DNA of 64,000 bases from Plantactinospora endophytica (GTDB taxonomy: Bacteria; Actinomycetota; Actinomycetes; Mycobacteriales; Micromonosporaceae). The notes under the pieces are model-generated. The model made no database searches. It saw only the letters and a list, made by a program, of their open reading frames with translations, and had not been told where the DNA came from. This document shows, one piece after another, positions 36,537 to 44,664 of the stretch. The position numbers were made by a program, and so were the translations under genes. The first letter of the stretch is position 1. Each line of letters opens with the position of its first letter. The stretch spans positions 1 to 64,000 of the forward strand of contig NZ_BONW01000042.1 of assembly GCF_016862915.1 (NCBI RefSeq). Reading direction: 5' to 3'.

Positions 36537-38201
36537 GTGGCCATCAGCTCGGGCTGCTCTAAGGTCCGTTCCGCGCTCGTCATGCTGGCGGTAGCCGCCC
36601 TCACGGTGGTCGGAGCGGTAACTGTAGTAGCGAAAACCACCACCGCCGAAGCCGCCGCCGGCATCCTCGCGGCCGGCGTCGAGGACGACGGCGCCGACTG
36701 TCCGGTGCCCAACGCTCCGCAGACGTCGAACTCCAGACTGCCGGACCCCTTCCGGAAGATCGACGGTACGCGCATCTCCAGCAAGTCCGACTGGCGCTGC
36801 CGGCGGGCGGAGATCCGAGAGCTGGCGGAACGGACCGTCTACGGTCAGAAGCCGGCCAAGCCGGCGACCGTCAGCGGCACCGTGTCGAGTTCCAGCATCA
36901 CGGTGAACGTGTCCGACCAGGGCAGGAGCGCCAGCTTCTCGGCGAGTGTCCAACTGCCGAGCGGTACCGGCCCGTTCCCGGCCGTCGTGGTCGTGGGCGG
37001 CTTCGGCGCGGACACCGCCACCATCAGGTCCGCCGGGGTCGCCGTCATCAACTACGACCCGCTCGCCGTCGGTCGGGAGGGCACCCCCCGGAACAACAAG
37101 CAGGGCGCGTTCTACAGCATCTACGGCGCTTCCAGCAGCACCGGCATCCTGATGGCCTGGGCCTGGGGGGTCAGCCGGATCATCGACGTGATCGAGCAGT
37201 CCGGCGGCAACATCATCAAGGCCGACGCGATGGGCGTCACCGGCTGCTCCCGGTACGGCAAGGGCGCCTTCACGATCGGCGTCTTCGACCAGCGCATCGC
37301 GCTGACCATGCCGGTCGAGTCGGGCAGTGGCGGGGTCGGCGCCTTCCGTGCGATCGCCGGGGAGAGCGGCGCCCAGCCGTTGAGCAGCGCCTACTCCGAG
37401 CAACCGTGGTTGGGAGACGCGTTCAGCTCCTTCACCGGCAGCCCGAACACCCTGCCGATCGACACCCACCAGATGGTGGGCATGATCGCACCGCGCGGAC
37501 TGTTCATCATGGACAACCCGTCCATCGACTGGCTGGGCGCCCGGTCCGGGAGCGTGGCCGCCCTGGGTGGGGCCGAGGTCTACAAGGCGCTCGGTGCCGG
37601 TGACAACATCACCTACTGGTCCGACGTCCAGGACGGCACCCACTGCGCGGTCCGGCCGGAGTGGCGTACGCCGATGCAGCAGTTCCTCCAGAAGTTCCTG
37701 TTGAAGACGGGCAACGCCGCCGGCACGATGCGGATCTCCAGCCGGAAGGCCGGCAACCTGGCCGAGTGGCGGGACTGGCAGACCCCGACCCTCGCCGACG
37801 GCCCGACCACCCCGCCGACCAACCCGCCCACCACTCCCCCGACCACCGGGCCCACCACGCCCCCGACGACCCCGCCCACCACCCGGCCCCCGACCACGCC
37901 ACCGGCCGGCGGCGCCTGCTCGGCGACGGTGTCGATCAACCAGTGGACCGGCGGCTTCGTCGCCACGGTACGGGTCACCGCCGGCTCCGCGCCGGTAAGC
38001 GGCTGGACGGTCTCCGTGACCCTGCCGTCCGGCGCCACCATCTCGAACGCCTGGAACACCAACCGCAGCGGGAACACCGGGGCGGTCCAGTTCACCAACG
38101 TCAGCTTCAACGGCAACATCGCCGCCGGTCAGTCGACCGAGTTCGGTTTCCAGAGCAGCGGTACCGGTGCTGGAATGGCGCCCACCTGCGCGGCCAGATA
38201 G
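36537..38201 (+). CDS. Secreted glucuronoyl esterase CE15 with CBM2
   Basis: 554 aa. Signal peptide (hydrophobic VMLAVAALTVVGAV, cleavage near TAEA, about residue 38), then a CE15 alpha/beta-hydrolase (about 45-415), a long Thr/Pro linker (about 420-460) and a C-terminal CBM2 (about 462-554, VSINQWTGGF, VSGWTVSV). The CE15 nucleophile motif is GCSRYGKGA with Ser238, the acid is Glu261 in PVESGSGG, and the catalytic His369 is in DGTHCAVR. It cleaves esters between lignin alcohols and 4-O-methylglucuronic acid on xylan. GTG at 36537 has GGAGAG upstream and gives a clean signal peptide, so it is preferred to upstream starts. Confidence 0.93.
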   Translation: MAISSGCSKVRSALVMLAVAALTVVGAVTVVAKTTTAEAAAGILAAGVEDDGADCPVPNAPQTSNSRLPDPFRKIDGTRISSKSDWRCRRAEIRELAERTVYGQKPAKPATVSGTVSSSSITVNVSDQGRSASFSASVQLPSGTGPFPAVVVVGGFGADTATIRSAGVAVINYDPLAVGREGTPRNNKQGAFYSIYGASSSTGILMAWAWGVSRIIDVIEQSGGNIIKADAMGVTGCSRYGKGAFTIGVFDQRIALTMPVESGSGGVGAFRAIAGESGAQPLSSAYSEQPWLGDAFSSFTGSPNTLPIDTHQMVGMIAPRGLFIMDNPSIDWLGARSGSVAALGGAEVYKALGAGDNITYWSDVQDGTHCAVRPEWRTPMQQFLQKFLLKTGNAAGTMRISSRKAGNLAEWRDWQTPTLADGPTTPPTNPPTTPPTTGPTTPPTTPPTTRPPTTPPAGGACSATVSINQWTGGFVATVRVTAGSAPVSGWTVSVTLPSGATISNAWNTNRSGNTGAVQFTNVSFNGNIAAGQSTEFGFQSSGTGAGMAPTCAAR

Positions 38202-38402
38202 GTCCGCGTCCGCCGAGTTTCCCGGGGCCCGGTGCGGAGGTGTTCGCCTCCGCAGCGGGCCCCGTCCAGTTCACCCGCCAGCCAGGTGGTGACGGTGAAC
38301 CTCTGGTGGTACGGAACATCGCGGAGCCCTTTCCTCAGGTGACGCCACCGGTGGATCTGGTCTGGTCGAGCCGGCCCGTCCACCAGGAAGGCACGTCAAC
38401 GA

Positions 38403-38416
38403 TGAGAGCGCTAACA
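38403..38416. promoter_or_regulatory. LacI-family operator candidate 1
   Basis: tgagagcgctaaca matches 12 of 14 positions of the ideal palindrome TGTTAGCGCTAACA, with the central CG typical of LacI/GalR repressors. In actinobacteria such repressors control secreted glycosidase genes. Confidence 0.6.
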
Positions 38417-38478
38417 GCGCGCGAGATGCGTGTTGGCGTCGCCTGTTCTAGGGCTTGCGGAGCGACCTCCCGCACGAT

Positions 38479-38494
38479 ATGTTACCGCTCACAT
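38479..38494. promoter_or_regulatory. LacI-family operator candidate 2
   Basis: atgttaccgctcacat is symmetrical at six of eight paired positions around a central CG and resembles the first site 76 bp upstream. Two spaced sites would allow looping repression of the GH43 gene. Confidence 0.5.
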
Positions 38495-38652
38495 CAACAC
38501 TCACCTATGAATGATCACAGCGCCGTCGCGCCGGCCGCGCCGCTCGTCCACGACGCGCCCGGGGCTGCCGCCGCCACCGGCACCACCCGGACGAGCCGGC
38601 CGCCGTAGCCGCACCACACCACCATCGACCACCGGTCAGAAAGGTCGACACC

Positions 38653-40044
38653 GTGCCACTGAGCCGACGAGCCTTCACCCTGGGCGTGACCGCCTCCGCC
38701 GCGGCCACCGCCACCGGCCTGGCCCTGCACCCGCGAGCCGCCTCCGCGGCGACCTACACCGCGTACGTCATGACCTACTTCACCGAGTCGCCACAGTTCC
38801 AGGGCGCCGACTACGGCCTGCACGTCGCGGTCAGTCGGGACGGTCTGAACTGGACACCGCTGAACCAGAACAACCCGGTCGTCACCCCCACCGCAGGCGA
38901 ACTCGGCCTACGCGACCCGTTCGTGTTCCGCAAGCAGGACGGCACGTTCGTCGTGGTCGCCACCGACCTGCGCGGCACCGACTTCAGCCGCAACAGCCAG
39001 TACCTGCACGTCTGGGACTCGACGAACCTGACCGCCTTCACCGGCTACCGCCGGATCCGCATGCACACCCTGAACACGCACACCTGGGCGCCGACGGTCT
39101 TCTGGGACGCCTCCCGGGGGCAGTACGGCATCGTCTACTCCGCCGTCAACGGCGGCCAGGACGTGTTCATGGTCAACTACACGACCGACTTCCGTACCGT
39201 CAGCTCGCCGCAGGTCTACTTCAGCCCGGGCTTCGCCGTCCTCGACGGCGACATCGTCGTCGACGGCGGCACCACCTACCTGTACTACAAGAACCTCTCG
39301 AACGGGAACCTCTACGGCGCGCGGTCCTCCACCGGCGCCCCGAACAGCTTCACCACCTACACCAGCGGCCTGCGGCAGGGCAACGCGATGGAGGCGCCGC
39401 TGCTGGTCAAGCGGAACGACGGCGCCGGATGGTGGCTGTGGGGCGACTCGTTCAGCCCGGTCAACGCGGACTACTACGCCTGGTCGTCGGGGAACATCAC
39501 CGCCAACGCGTGGAGCCAGCTCAACCAACGTGACTACACGCCGCCGCTGAACGCCAAACACGGCTCGATCCTCGGTATCACCGACGCCGAGTACAACGGC
39601 CTCGTCTCCCGCTGGGGCGCGCCGAACTGGGTACGGCTGAAGTCGTCCAACCTGCCGGACTACTTCGTACGGCACGCGAACCTGGTCGGCCGGATCGACC
39701 CGTACCCGTTCGACCCGTACCAGGACCAGCTCTGGCGGATGGTCGCCGGCCTCGCCGACCCGGCCGGGGTGTCGTTCGAGTCGGTGAACCGCCCCGGCAG
39801 CTACCTGCGGCACGTCAACTACGCGATCCGGCTCGACCCCAACGACAACAGCGCGACCTTCCGGGCCGACGCCACGTTCCACCGCACCGCCGGCCTGGCG
39901 GACTCGGCCTGGACCTCGTTCCGCTCGTACAACTTCCCCACCCACTACCTACGGCACGCCGGCTATCTACTGCGGATCGATCCGCTCGGTGCGAGTTCCG
40001 CGACGGCGGACCGGCAGGACGCCACCTTCCGGGTCACCTCCTAG
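38653..40044 (+). CDS. Exported GH43 glycosidase with AbfB (CBM42) module
   Basis: 463 aa. The N-terminus LSRRAFTLGVTASAAA is a twin-arginine signal, unlike the Sec signal of its paralogue at 27891-29345. Propeller domain (about 35-315) with GH43-type LRDPFVFR, HTWAPTVFW and the acid-bearing AMEAPLLV. AbfB trefoil (about 325-463) shows three YxRH-type repeats (DYFVRHANL, SYLRHVNY, HYLRHAGY). Predicted to act on arabinofuranosyl or xylosyl residues of hemicellulose or arabinan. GTG start with AAAGG upstream. Preceded by LacI-type operator candidates, so probably induced by a plant-derived oligosaccharide. Confidence 0.88.
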   Translation: MPLSRRAFTLGVTASAAATATGLALHPRAASAATYTAYVMTYFTESPQFQGADYGLHVAVSRDGLNWTPLNQNNPVVTPTAGELGLRDPFVFRKQDGTFVVVATDLRGTDFSRNSQYLHVWDSTNLTAFTGYRRIRMHTLNTHTWAPTVFWDASRGQYGIVYSAVNGGQDVFMVNYTTDFRTVSSPQVYFSPGFAVLDGDIVVDGGTTYLYYKNLSNGNLYGARSSTGAPNSFTTYTSGLRQGNAMEAPLLVKRNDGAGWWLWGDSFSPVNADYYAWSSGNITANAWSQLNQRDYTPPLNAKHGSILGITDAEYNGLVSRWGAPNWVRLKSSNLPDYFVRHANLVGRIDPYPFDPYQDQLWRMVAGLADPAGVSFESVNRPGSYLRHVNYAIRLDPNDNSATFRADATFHRTAGLADSAWTSFRSYNFPTHYLRHAGYLLRIDPLGASSATADRQDATFRVTS

Positions 40045-40058
40045 CGACCACCACCAGG

Positions 40059-40094
40059 CGCGGGCCGGTCGAGACCCCGGTCGTCCGGCCCGCG
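40059..40094. terminator. Bidirectional terminator hairpin
   Basis: cgcgggccgg (40059-40068) pairs perfectly with ccggcccgcg (40085-40094), and an inner gacc/ggtc pair tightens the loop. It lies between the convergent GH43 and FAH-family genes. Confidence 0.75.
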
Positions 40095-40169
40095 AAGCCG
40101 AGCCGCACACCCGACGCCCGGATCGGGACGCCCTGGCTCCCGGCGCCCGACCGGGCCGACAGCGGCAGC

Positions 40170-41381
40170 TCAGAGCAGTCCTCGCCGGGCGAGGCTGCCC
40201 ATCAGGTCGCGGACCCCGAAGTCCCAGGGCGCGCAGTCCTCCGCGTACCGGACTCGGTTGACCAGGGTGCCGAGCGGCGGCGAGCTGATCCGGACCACGT
40301 CGCCGACCTTGTGCGTGAACCCCTCCCCCGGCCGGTCCCGGTCCTGGATCGGCGCGAACATGGTGCCCAGCATCAGCACCGCGCCGTCCGGGTACTGGTG
40401 CTGCGGGCCGGTCAACTGCTCCACCAGGGACTCCGGGTCGCGTGACATCAGCGTCATGTCCGAGACGGCTCCGAGGCGGAAGCCGTCCTCGCCCTCGATC
40501 TCCAGCGCCACCTCCAGCCGACGTACCCGATCGAGGTCGAACCGGTCGTCGAAGAGTCGGACCAGCGGGCCGAGCGCGCACGACGCGTTGTTGTCCTTGG
40601 CCTTCGGCAGCAGGAGCGCGGAGCGCCCCTCGACGTCCCGCAGGTTCACGTCGTTGGCCAGGGTCGCACCCACGATCCGCCCGCTCGACTGCACCACGAG
40701 CGCCACCTCGGGCTCGGGGTTGTTCCAGGTCGACGCGGCCAGCACCCCGACCGGGACGGCGGTTCCCATCGCGGAGAGGATCTGCCCCTTGGTGAAGATC
40801 TCGGCGTCCGGCCCGATCCCCACCTCCAGGTACTGGCTCCAGATCCCCTCGGCGACCAGCAGTTCCTTCAACCGGGCCGCCTCCGCCGAGCCCGGCGTCA
40901 GGGCGTGCAGGTCGGCGCCGACCTCGGCCAGGATCCGCTGCCGGATCTCCGCCGCCCGCGCCAGGTCGCCGCGCGCCCGCTCCTCGATGACCCGCTCGAT
41001 CATCGAGACCGCGAAGGTCACCCCGGCCGCCTTGAGCGCCTGGAGGTCGACCGGGGCGAGCAGCCACGGCCGACCTGGATCCCGGTCGGCGACACCCGTG
41101 TTGGCCAGTACCTGCGCCAGGCTGCCGACCCGCCGGCCGTCAAGACCGGCGACCACGGCGGCGGGGTCGGGCAGTTCGCAGATGTCCCGGACGGTCGGGA
41201 AGTCGGCGCTCAGGTCGAACACGTCGCCGTCCCGGACCAGCACCGGCGACGGTCCTCCGGCGGCGGGATCCCAGATCCGGCCGATCAGGACACTCTCCGC
41301 GGCATCGTCCGGCAGCATGTCCGCAGCCGTTCCGAACCAGTTCGACTCGGCGCCGGGCGCCTCGGGCGGTAGCAGGGTCAC
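40170..41381 (-). CDS. Fumarylacetoacetate-hydrolase family protein
   Basis: 403 aa. The C-terminal FAH fold carries the metal-binding NNPEPEVALVV and LANDVNLRD segments and MTLMSRDPESLVEQL. The N-terminal half is a longer lead than in minimal FAH proteins. Family members hydrolyse or dehydrate 2-keto-3-deoxy acids, including intermediates of non-phosphorylating arabinose, xylose and rhamnose degradation. That would fit the hemicellulase neighbours, but no partner dehydrogenase or dehydratase is here, so the reaction is open. GTG at 41381 has GGGAGA upstream and is preferred over a longer frame. It follows the NUDIX gene in the same direction after about 200 bp. Confidence 0.85.
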   Translation of the reverse strand: MTLLPPEAPGAESNWFGTAADMLPDDAAESVLIGRIWDPAAGGPSPVLVRDGDVFDLSADFPTVRDICELPDPAAVVAGLDGRRVGSLAQVLANTGVADRDPGRPWLLAPVDLQALKAAGVTFAVSMIERVIEERARGDLARAAEIRQRILAEVGADLHALTPGSAEAARLKELLVAEGIWSQYLEVGIGPDAEIFTKGQILSAMGTAVPVGVLAASTWNNPEPEVALVVQSSGRIVGATLANDVNLRDVEGRSALLLPKAKDNNASCALGPLVRLFDDRFDLDRVRRLEVALEIEGEDGFRLGAVSDMTLMSRDPESLVEQLTGPQHQYPDGAVLMLGTMFAPIQDRDRPGEGFTHKVGDVVRISSPPLGTLVNRVRYAEDCAPWDFGVRDLMGSLARRGLL

Positions 41382-41582
41382 GAGCCGTCTCCCAGGTCGA
41401 GGCGGGCCGCTCGGCCGAGCCGGAGGTCGCGGACGGCGTCCCGGAACATGCACACGGCGGGTGCGCGGCGGGCCAGGATATCGCGCGGCCGGGCGCCGCA
41501 TCGACGAGGCGTTCGGCGAGGACGGCCCGATCCGGTGCGTTCGGCGGGACGTTCCTGGCCGGTCGGAGGCGCCGGGCCGAGG

Positions 41583-42041
41583 TCAGATCCCGGCCAGCTC
41601 GACGTACCGGGTCGCGCCCTCGGCACGGGCTCGCAGCACCTCCGCCAACAGGGTGTACTGCGGCTCCGAGAGCAGCGACCGGGCCTGCTCCGGCGACACG
41701 AAGGCGTGTTCGGCGAGTTCTCCGGGATCGAGCACGATCGCCGCCTGCCGGTCCGGCGGCAGTACCCCGCCGTCGAAGACGAAGTAGAGCTTCCCGTCCG
41801 GGCCGGCGGCCGTCCAGGCGACCACCAGCAGCGGGCCGACCGGCACGTCGAGCCCGAGTTCCTCGCGTACCTCCCGGACGCAGGCCGCCCGAGGTGTCTC
41901 ACCGGCGTCGACGCCGCCACCCGGCAGGTTCCAGAACTTCTTGTACGTCGGATCCACCAACAGGATCCGGCCGTCGTCGTTGAAGAAGGCGGCGCCGGAC
42001 GACACCCGGGGCCGGGCGGGTACCGGCTCAGGCGTGGTCAA
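41583..42041 (-). CDS. NUDIX hydrolase
   Basis: 152 aa. The NUDIX box spans residues 41-64 (GGGVDAGET followed by REVREELG) with all catalytic acids. Such enzymes hydrolyse nucleoside diphosphates linked to another moiety; the substrate is unknown. The start appears to be TTG at 42041, inside the last codons of the upstream membrane-protein gene (14-bp overlap), which marks it as the last gene of the ImmA - membrane protein - NUDIX operon. The TTG has a poor ribosome-binding site, so translation probably depends on coupling. Confidence 0.88.
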   Translation of the reverse strand: MTTPEPVPARPRVSSGAAFFNDDGRILLVDPTYKKFWNLPGGGVDAGETPRAACVREVREELGLDVPVGPLLVVAWTAAGPDGKLYFVFDGGVLPPDRQAAIVLDPGELAEHAFVSPEQARSLLSEPQYTLLAEVLRARAEGATRYVELAGI

Positions 42042-43149
42042 GTTCCGCCGCCCGTACCGTGGCGAACGACCGGCTCACCTCGACGAGCCAGGTCAACTCG
42101 TTGTCCCGGACGCCCGGCGGCCGGTCCGGCAACACGGTCGCCGGCCGGTGCCCCTGCTGCCGGTTACGGAGTCCCTCGGCGATCGCCCGGGCGGTCTCCG
42201 CCGGCTCGCCCGAGCCGGACGCCGCCGAGGCCGGCAGGTACGGCCGCAGCGCCAGATAGCCGTCCCAGATCTCCACCATCCGCCGGTAGAGCCGGTAGTT
42301 CACGTCGCCGACCGCGATGGAGTCACCGTCGGCGGGCGAGTGCAGTGCGATCTCCGGGAACGCGTCGTGCAGGGCCGACCAGAGCGGTTCGAGCGCGCGG
42401 TAGGCGCTGAGTTGGTCGACCCGGGTCTTCGGACCCCAGCTCGGCATGGTGAGCCCGGCGAAGAAGACCATCTGGCCCACGCTGGCGAACGGCTGGGCGA
42501 TGTCGACGAGCGGATCGACCCGGATGTCGACGCTCGTCAGGATCAGGTAGCCGCCCCGGCAGACGCAGTACCCGAAGCTGATCAGCGCACCCAGGGCGGT
42601 GACCCGCAGTCCACGGCGCAGCCACGGCAGTTCGCTGGTGAGCGCGGCGAACCGCCACGACCGGTACGCGATCGCGAGCAGCCCGGCGCTGAGTGCCACC
42701 AGGAACATCACCAGGTACCAGAGCATCAGCGTCTCGCCGGCGTGGGTCTTCCAGAAGTGGATCGTGTACTCGTCGTGCACCGGTGCGATGACGATCAGCG
42801 CCGACATGGCGGCGACAACCACGAGCCCGACCGCCCAGTACACCCGGGCGCGCTGTCGGGCCCGGGGCGCGGGGTACTGCCAGAAGGCCAGCAGGTGCAG
42901 CACGCACACGCTGAACAGCACCATGCTGGAGTGGATGAACAACTTCGTCAGGTTGGGCACGCCCAGCGCGGCGTCGATCGGCTGGTAGACCGGCCCGACG
43001 GTGAGCGTGAACGCCACCGCCGAGAAGACGAAGGCGGCGACCATGGCGCGCAGCGCCGTGTTCGACCAGTCCTGCCGCAGGTGGTTGACCTTGTAGGTGA
43101 AGGCGATCCAGCCCGCGAGCGCGCCGAGCCCGTAGATCAGGTCATGCAT
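42028..43149 (-). CDS. MAB_1171c-like seven-helix membrane protein
   Basis: 373 aa. The N-terminal 245 residues contain about seven hydrophobic helices (for example IYGLGALAGWIAF, AVGLVVVAAMSALIVIA, LWYLVMFLVALSAGLLAI), with short loops. The C-terminal 125 residues are soluble and begin RALEPLWSALHDAFP, a stretch I associate with the actinobacterial family annotated as MAB_1171c putative transporters. Function is not established. The gene overlaps the ImmA-type protease gene by 8 bp upstream and the NUDIX gene by 14 bp downstream, so the three are one translational unit. The C-terminal soluble domain may face the cytoplasm and act as the signalling part. Confidence 0.8.
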   Translation of the reverse strand: MHDLIYGLGALAGWIAFTYKVNHLRQDWSNTALRAMVAAFVFSAVAFTLTVGPVYQPIDAALGVPNLTKLFIHSSMVLFSVCVLHLLAFWQYPAPRARQRARVYWAVGLVVVAAMSALIVIAPVHDEYTIHFWKTHAGETLMLWYLVMFLVALSAGLLAIAYRSWRFAALTSELPWLRRGLRVTALGALISFGYCVCRGGYLILTSVDIRVDPLVDIAQPFASVGQMVFFAGLTMPSWGPKTRVDQLSAYRALEPLWSALHDAFPEIALHSPADGDSIAVGDVNYRLYRRMVEIWDGYLALRPYLPASAASGSGEPAETARAIAEGLRNRQQGHRPATVLPDRPPGVRDNELTWLVEVSRSFATVRAAELDHA

Positions 43150-43705
43150 CGGTACGCCGTCCTCGGTTGTCGGGGGCCAGCAGGGCCGCTTTGAGCCGAA
43201 TGGTGAGCGCCGTGTCGTCGTCGCCGTGGTCGGCGGGGGTCCGGTCGACCCGGCTGAGCAGGAGCGACGCCAGCACCTCGGCCTCCCGCTCCTGTGCGTC
43301 GGAGTAGTGACTGCGCCCGAGCAGCGTACGCACCAGCCCGGGATCCAGGTCGGGAAAGAGTTGACGGGGGTCGAACGGCCGGTCGTCGCCGAGCACGGAG
43401 TGGCCGCAGACGACGTGGGCCAACTCGTGGGCGACGATGTGGTCCTGGTGCATCCGGGTGGTGTTGGCCTCGTAGACGATGAGGTCGGCGTCGGGCAGGG
43501 CCAGCCAGATGCCGCACGGCCGCGCCTCGTGCAGCGGCATCGGCAGCAGCCGGATCGGACGGTTGCGCTGCCGGCCGATCTGCTCGCAGAGCGTCTCCAT
43601 GCTCGCGGTGGCGGGCAGTCGCAGGGCGGCGAGCCGGGCGGTGCAGCGGCGTCGGAGCCGCCTGAAGCGCCAGGCGGCTTTCCATTGACGAACAGGGAGG
43701 ATCAT
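43142..43705 (-). CDS. ImmA/IrrE-family metallopeptidase
   Basis: 187 aa zinc peptidase. The HExxH site is HELAH (His93, Glu94, His97), with a downstream acid in QEREAEVLASLLL as third ligand. Members cleave XRE-family repressors; here an XRE gene lies divergently 344 bp away. ATG at 43705 has GGGGAG at 6 bp, so the GTG at 43729 is less likely. Overlaps the membrane-protein gene by 8 bp. Inferred role: signal-dependent cleavage of the neighbouring XRE protein, perhaps under control of the membrane protein. Confidence 0.88.
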   Translation of the reverse strand: MILPVRQWKAAWRFRRLRRRCTARLAALRLPATASMETLCEQIGRQRNRPIRLLPMPLHEARPCGIWLALPDADLIVYEANTTRMHQDHIVAHELAHVVCGHSVLGDDRPFDPRQLFPDLDPGLVRTLLGRSHYSDAQEREAEVLASLLLSRVDRTPADHGDDDTALTIRLKAALLAPDNRGRRTDA

Positions 43706-43764
43706 CGTGGACTCCCCATGGCCGCGCACGGCGAGGATCGCTCAGGGCGAAAGGATCTCGAAAG

Positions 43765-43806
43765 CGATGTAGCCGGCTCCCACGGGGGAAGGAGTCGGCT
43801 ACATCG
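43765..43806. repeat. Long inverted repeat / hairpin 1
   Basis: cgatgtagccg (43765-43775) and cggctacatcg (43796-43806) are perfectly complementary over 11 bp. After one mismatch an inner ctcc/ggag adds 4 bp, leaving a short loop. It starts 60 bp upstream of the ImmA gene start and may lie in its leader RNA. Confidence 0.75.
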
Positions 43807-43865
43807 AATAGGAACCATAGGTCATAACGGCGCGAAGCGCAAAGCGGCAGCACAGCGAGGTTTAC

Positions 43866-43905
43866 CGGCCAGCATCGGACACCCCCGTGCTGACGATGCT
43901 GGCCG
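43866..43905. repeat. Long inverted repeat / hairpin 2
   Basis: cggccagcatcg (43866-43877) pairs with cgatgctggccg (43894-43905), 12 bp perfect, with a 16-base loop. Its arms echo those of hairpin 1 about 100 bp away. Confidence 0.75.
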
Positions 43906-43935
43906 ACGCCCGTGTGGACAGATGTGCCGGACTTC

Positions 43936-44037
43936 GTCCACACTAGCTAACGGCCAGCACGCAGACAATCCGATATCAACCGCAGGTCGCGACGGTGATA
44001 CCGTGTCCACCATGGCAGGTGTCCACGCTAGCGAACG
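43936..44037. promoter_or_regulatory. Pair of 17-bp direct repeats, candidate XRE operators
   Basis: gtccacactagctaacg (43936-43952) and gtccacgctagcgaacg (44021-44037) match at 15 of 17 bases, 85 bp apart. Both centre on a CTAGC core that is partly palindromic. The second copy ends 12 bp before the XRE start codon, which suits autorepression. Confidence 0.55.
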
Positions 44038-44049
44038 CTGGCGATAGCG

Positions 44050-44499
44050 GTGGCCGAGCCGAAGGGCGGCCCGCTGGCCAGCCGGATCGATCATCTGTTC
44101 AAGGCGGTGCGGCCGAAGGGGCGCGAGTACAGCTACGACGAGGTCGCCCGGGGCTGCGAGGCGCTGACCTCGGGCACGTTCTCCAAGACGTACGTCTGGC
44201 AGCTCCGCACCGGGCAGCGCGACAACCCGACCAAGCGGCACCTGGAGGCGTTGGCCGCCTTCTTCGGCGTGCCGGTGGCGTACTTCTTCGACGACCAGGT
44301 GGTCGACGACGTCAACTCGCAACTGGCCCTCGCCGCCGCGCTGCGCGACTCCGACGTCCGGGACATCGCACTGCGCGCCCTGCACATGGACACCGCGACC
44401 CGCCAGTCGCTGGCCCGGATCGTGCACGAGATCAGCCGGATGCAGCAGAGCCGCCCCGACCCGGCCGACCCCGACTCCGGCCCCGACGCGCAGACCTGA
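44050..44499 (+). CDS. XRE-family helix-turn-helix regulator
   Basis: 149 aa. The HTH lies at about residues 27-75 (YDEVARGCEALTSGTFSKTYVWQLRTGQRDNP, here described by its ends: YDEVA to RDNP) followed by LEALAAFFGVPVAYFF. The rest is helical and acidic, and ends in a Pro/Asp-rich tail. Homologues with this arrangement sit next to ImmA-type proteases in actinomycetes. GTG start with weak ribosome-binding site, preceded by a possible short leader frame whose stop lies 2 bp upstream. Candidate repressor of both divergent operons and the likely cleavage target of the protease. Confidence 0.88.
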   Translation: MAEPKGGPLASRIDHLFKAVRPKGREYSYDEVARGCEALTSGTFSKTYVWQLRTGQRDNPTKRHLEALAAFFGVPVAYFFDDQVVDDVNSQLALAAALRDSDVRDIALRALHMDTATRQSLARIVHEISRMQQSRPDPADPDSGPDAQT

Positions 44500-44664
44500 C
44501 CGGGCCGACCGGCAGCCCCGGCGACCCGACCGGCAGCCCGACGCCCGGGCCATGCGGACCTGACGGGCCGGCCGCAGACCAAGATCCTCATCCCGCCGCA
44601 TCGGCACGTACGGCACAAATTACGCTGTCCGCCGACAGTTTCATCCACAGAGGAGCGTGTCGGC

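Larger units (their letters stand above)
38202..38652. promoter_or_regulatory. Regulatory region before GH43 with LacI-type operators
   Basis: 451 bp without a credible gene. It carries two palindromes of LacI-family type, listed separately (38403-38416 and 38479-38494), 76 bp apart. The rest shows no structure that I can name. Confidence 0.55.
43706..44049. promoter_or_regulatory. Highly structured divergent control region of the XRE/ImmA module
   Basis: 344 bp holding two long perfect inverted repeats (43765-43806, 43866-43905), a pair of 17-bp direct repeats (43936-43952 and 44021-44037) and a possible 11-codon leader frame (44012-44047) ending just before the XRE start. The arms of the two inverted repeats resemble each other (cgatgtagccg and cgatgctggccg). 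It must contain the promoters for both arms of the module. Confidence 0.7.
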
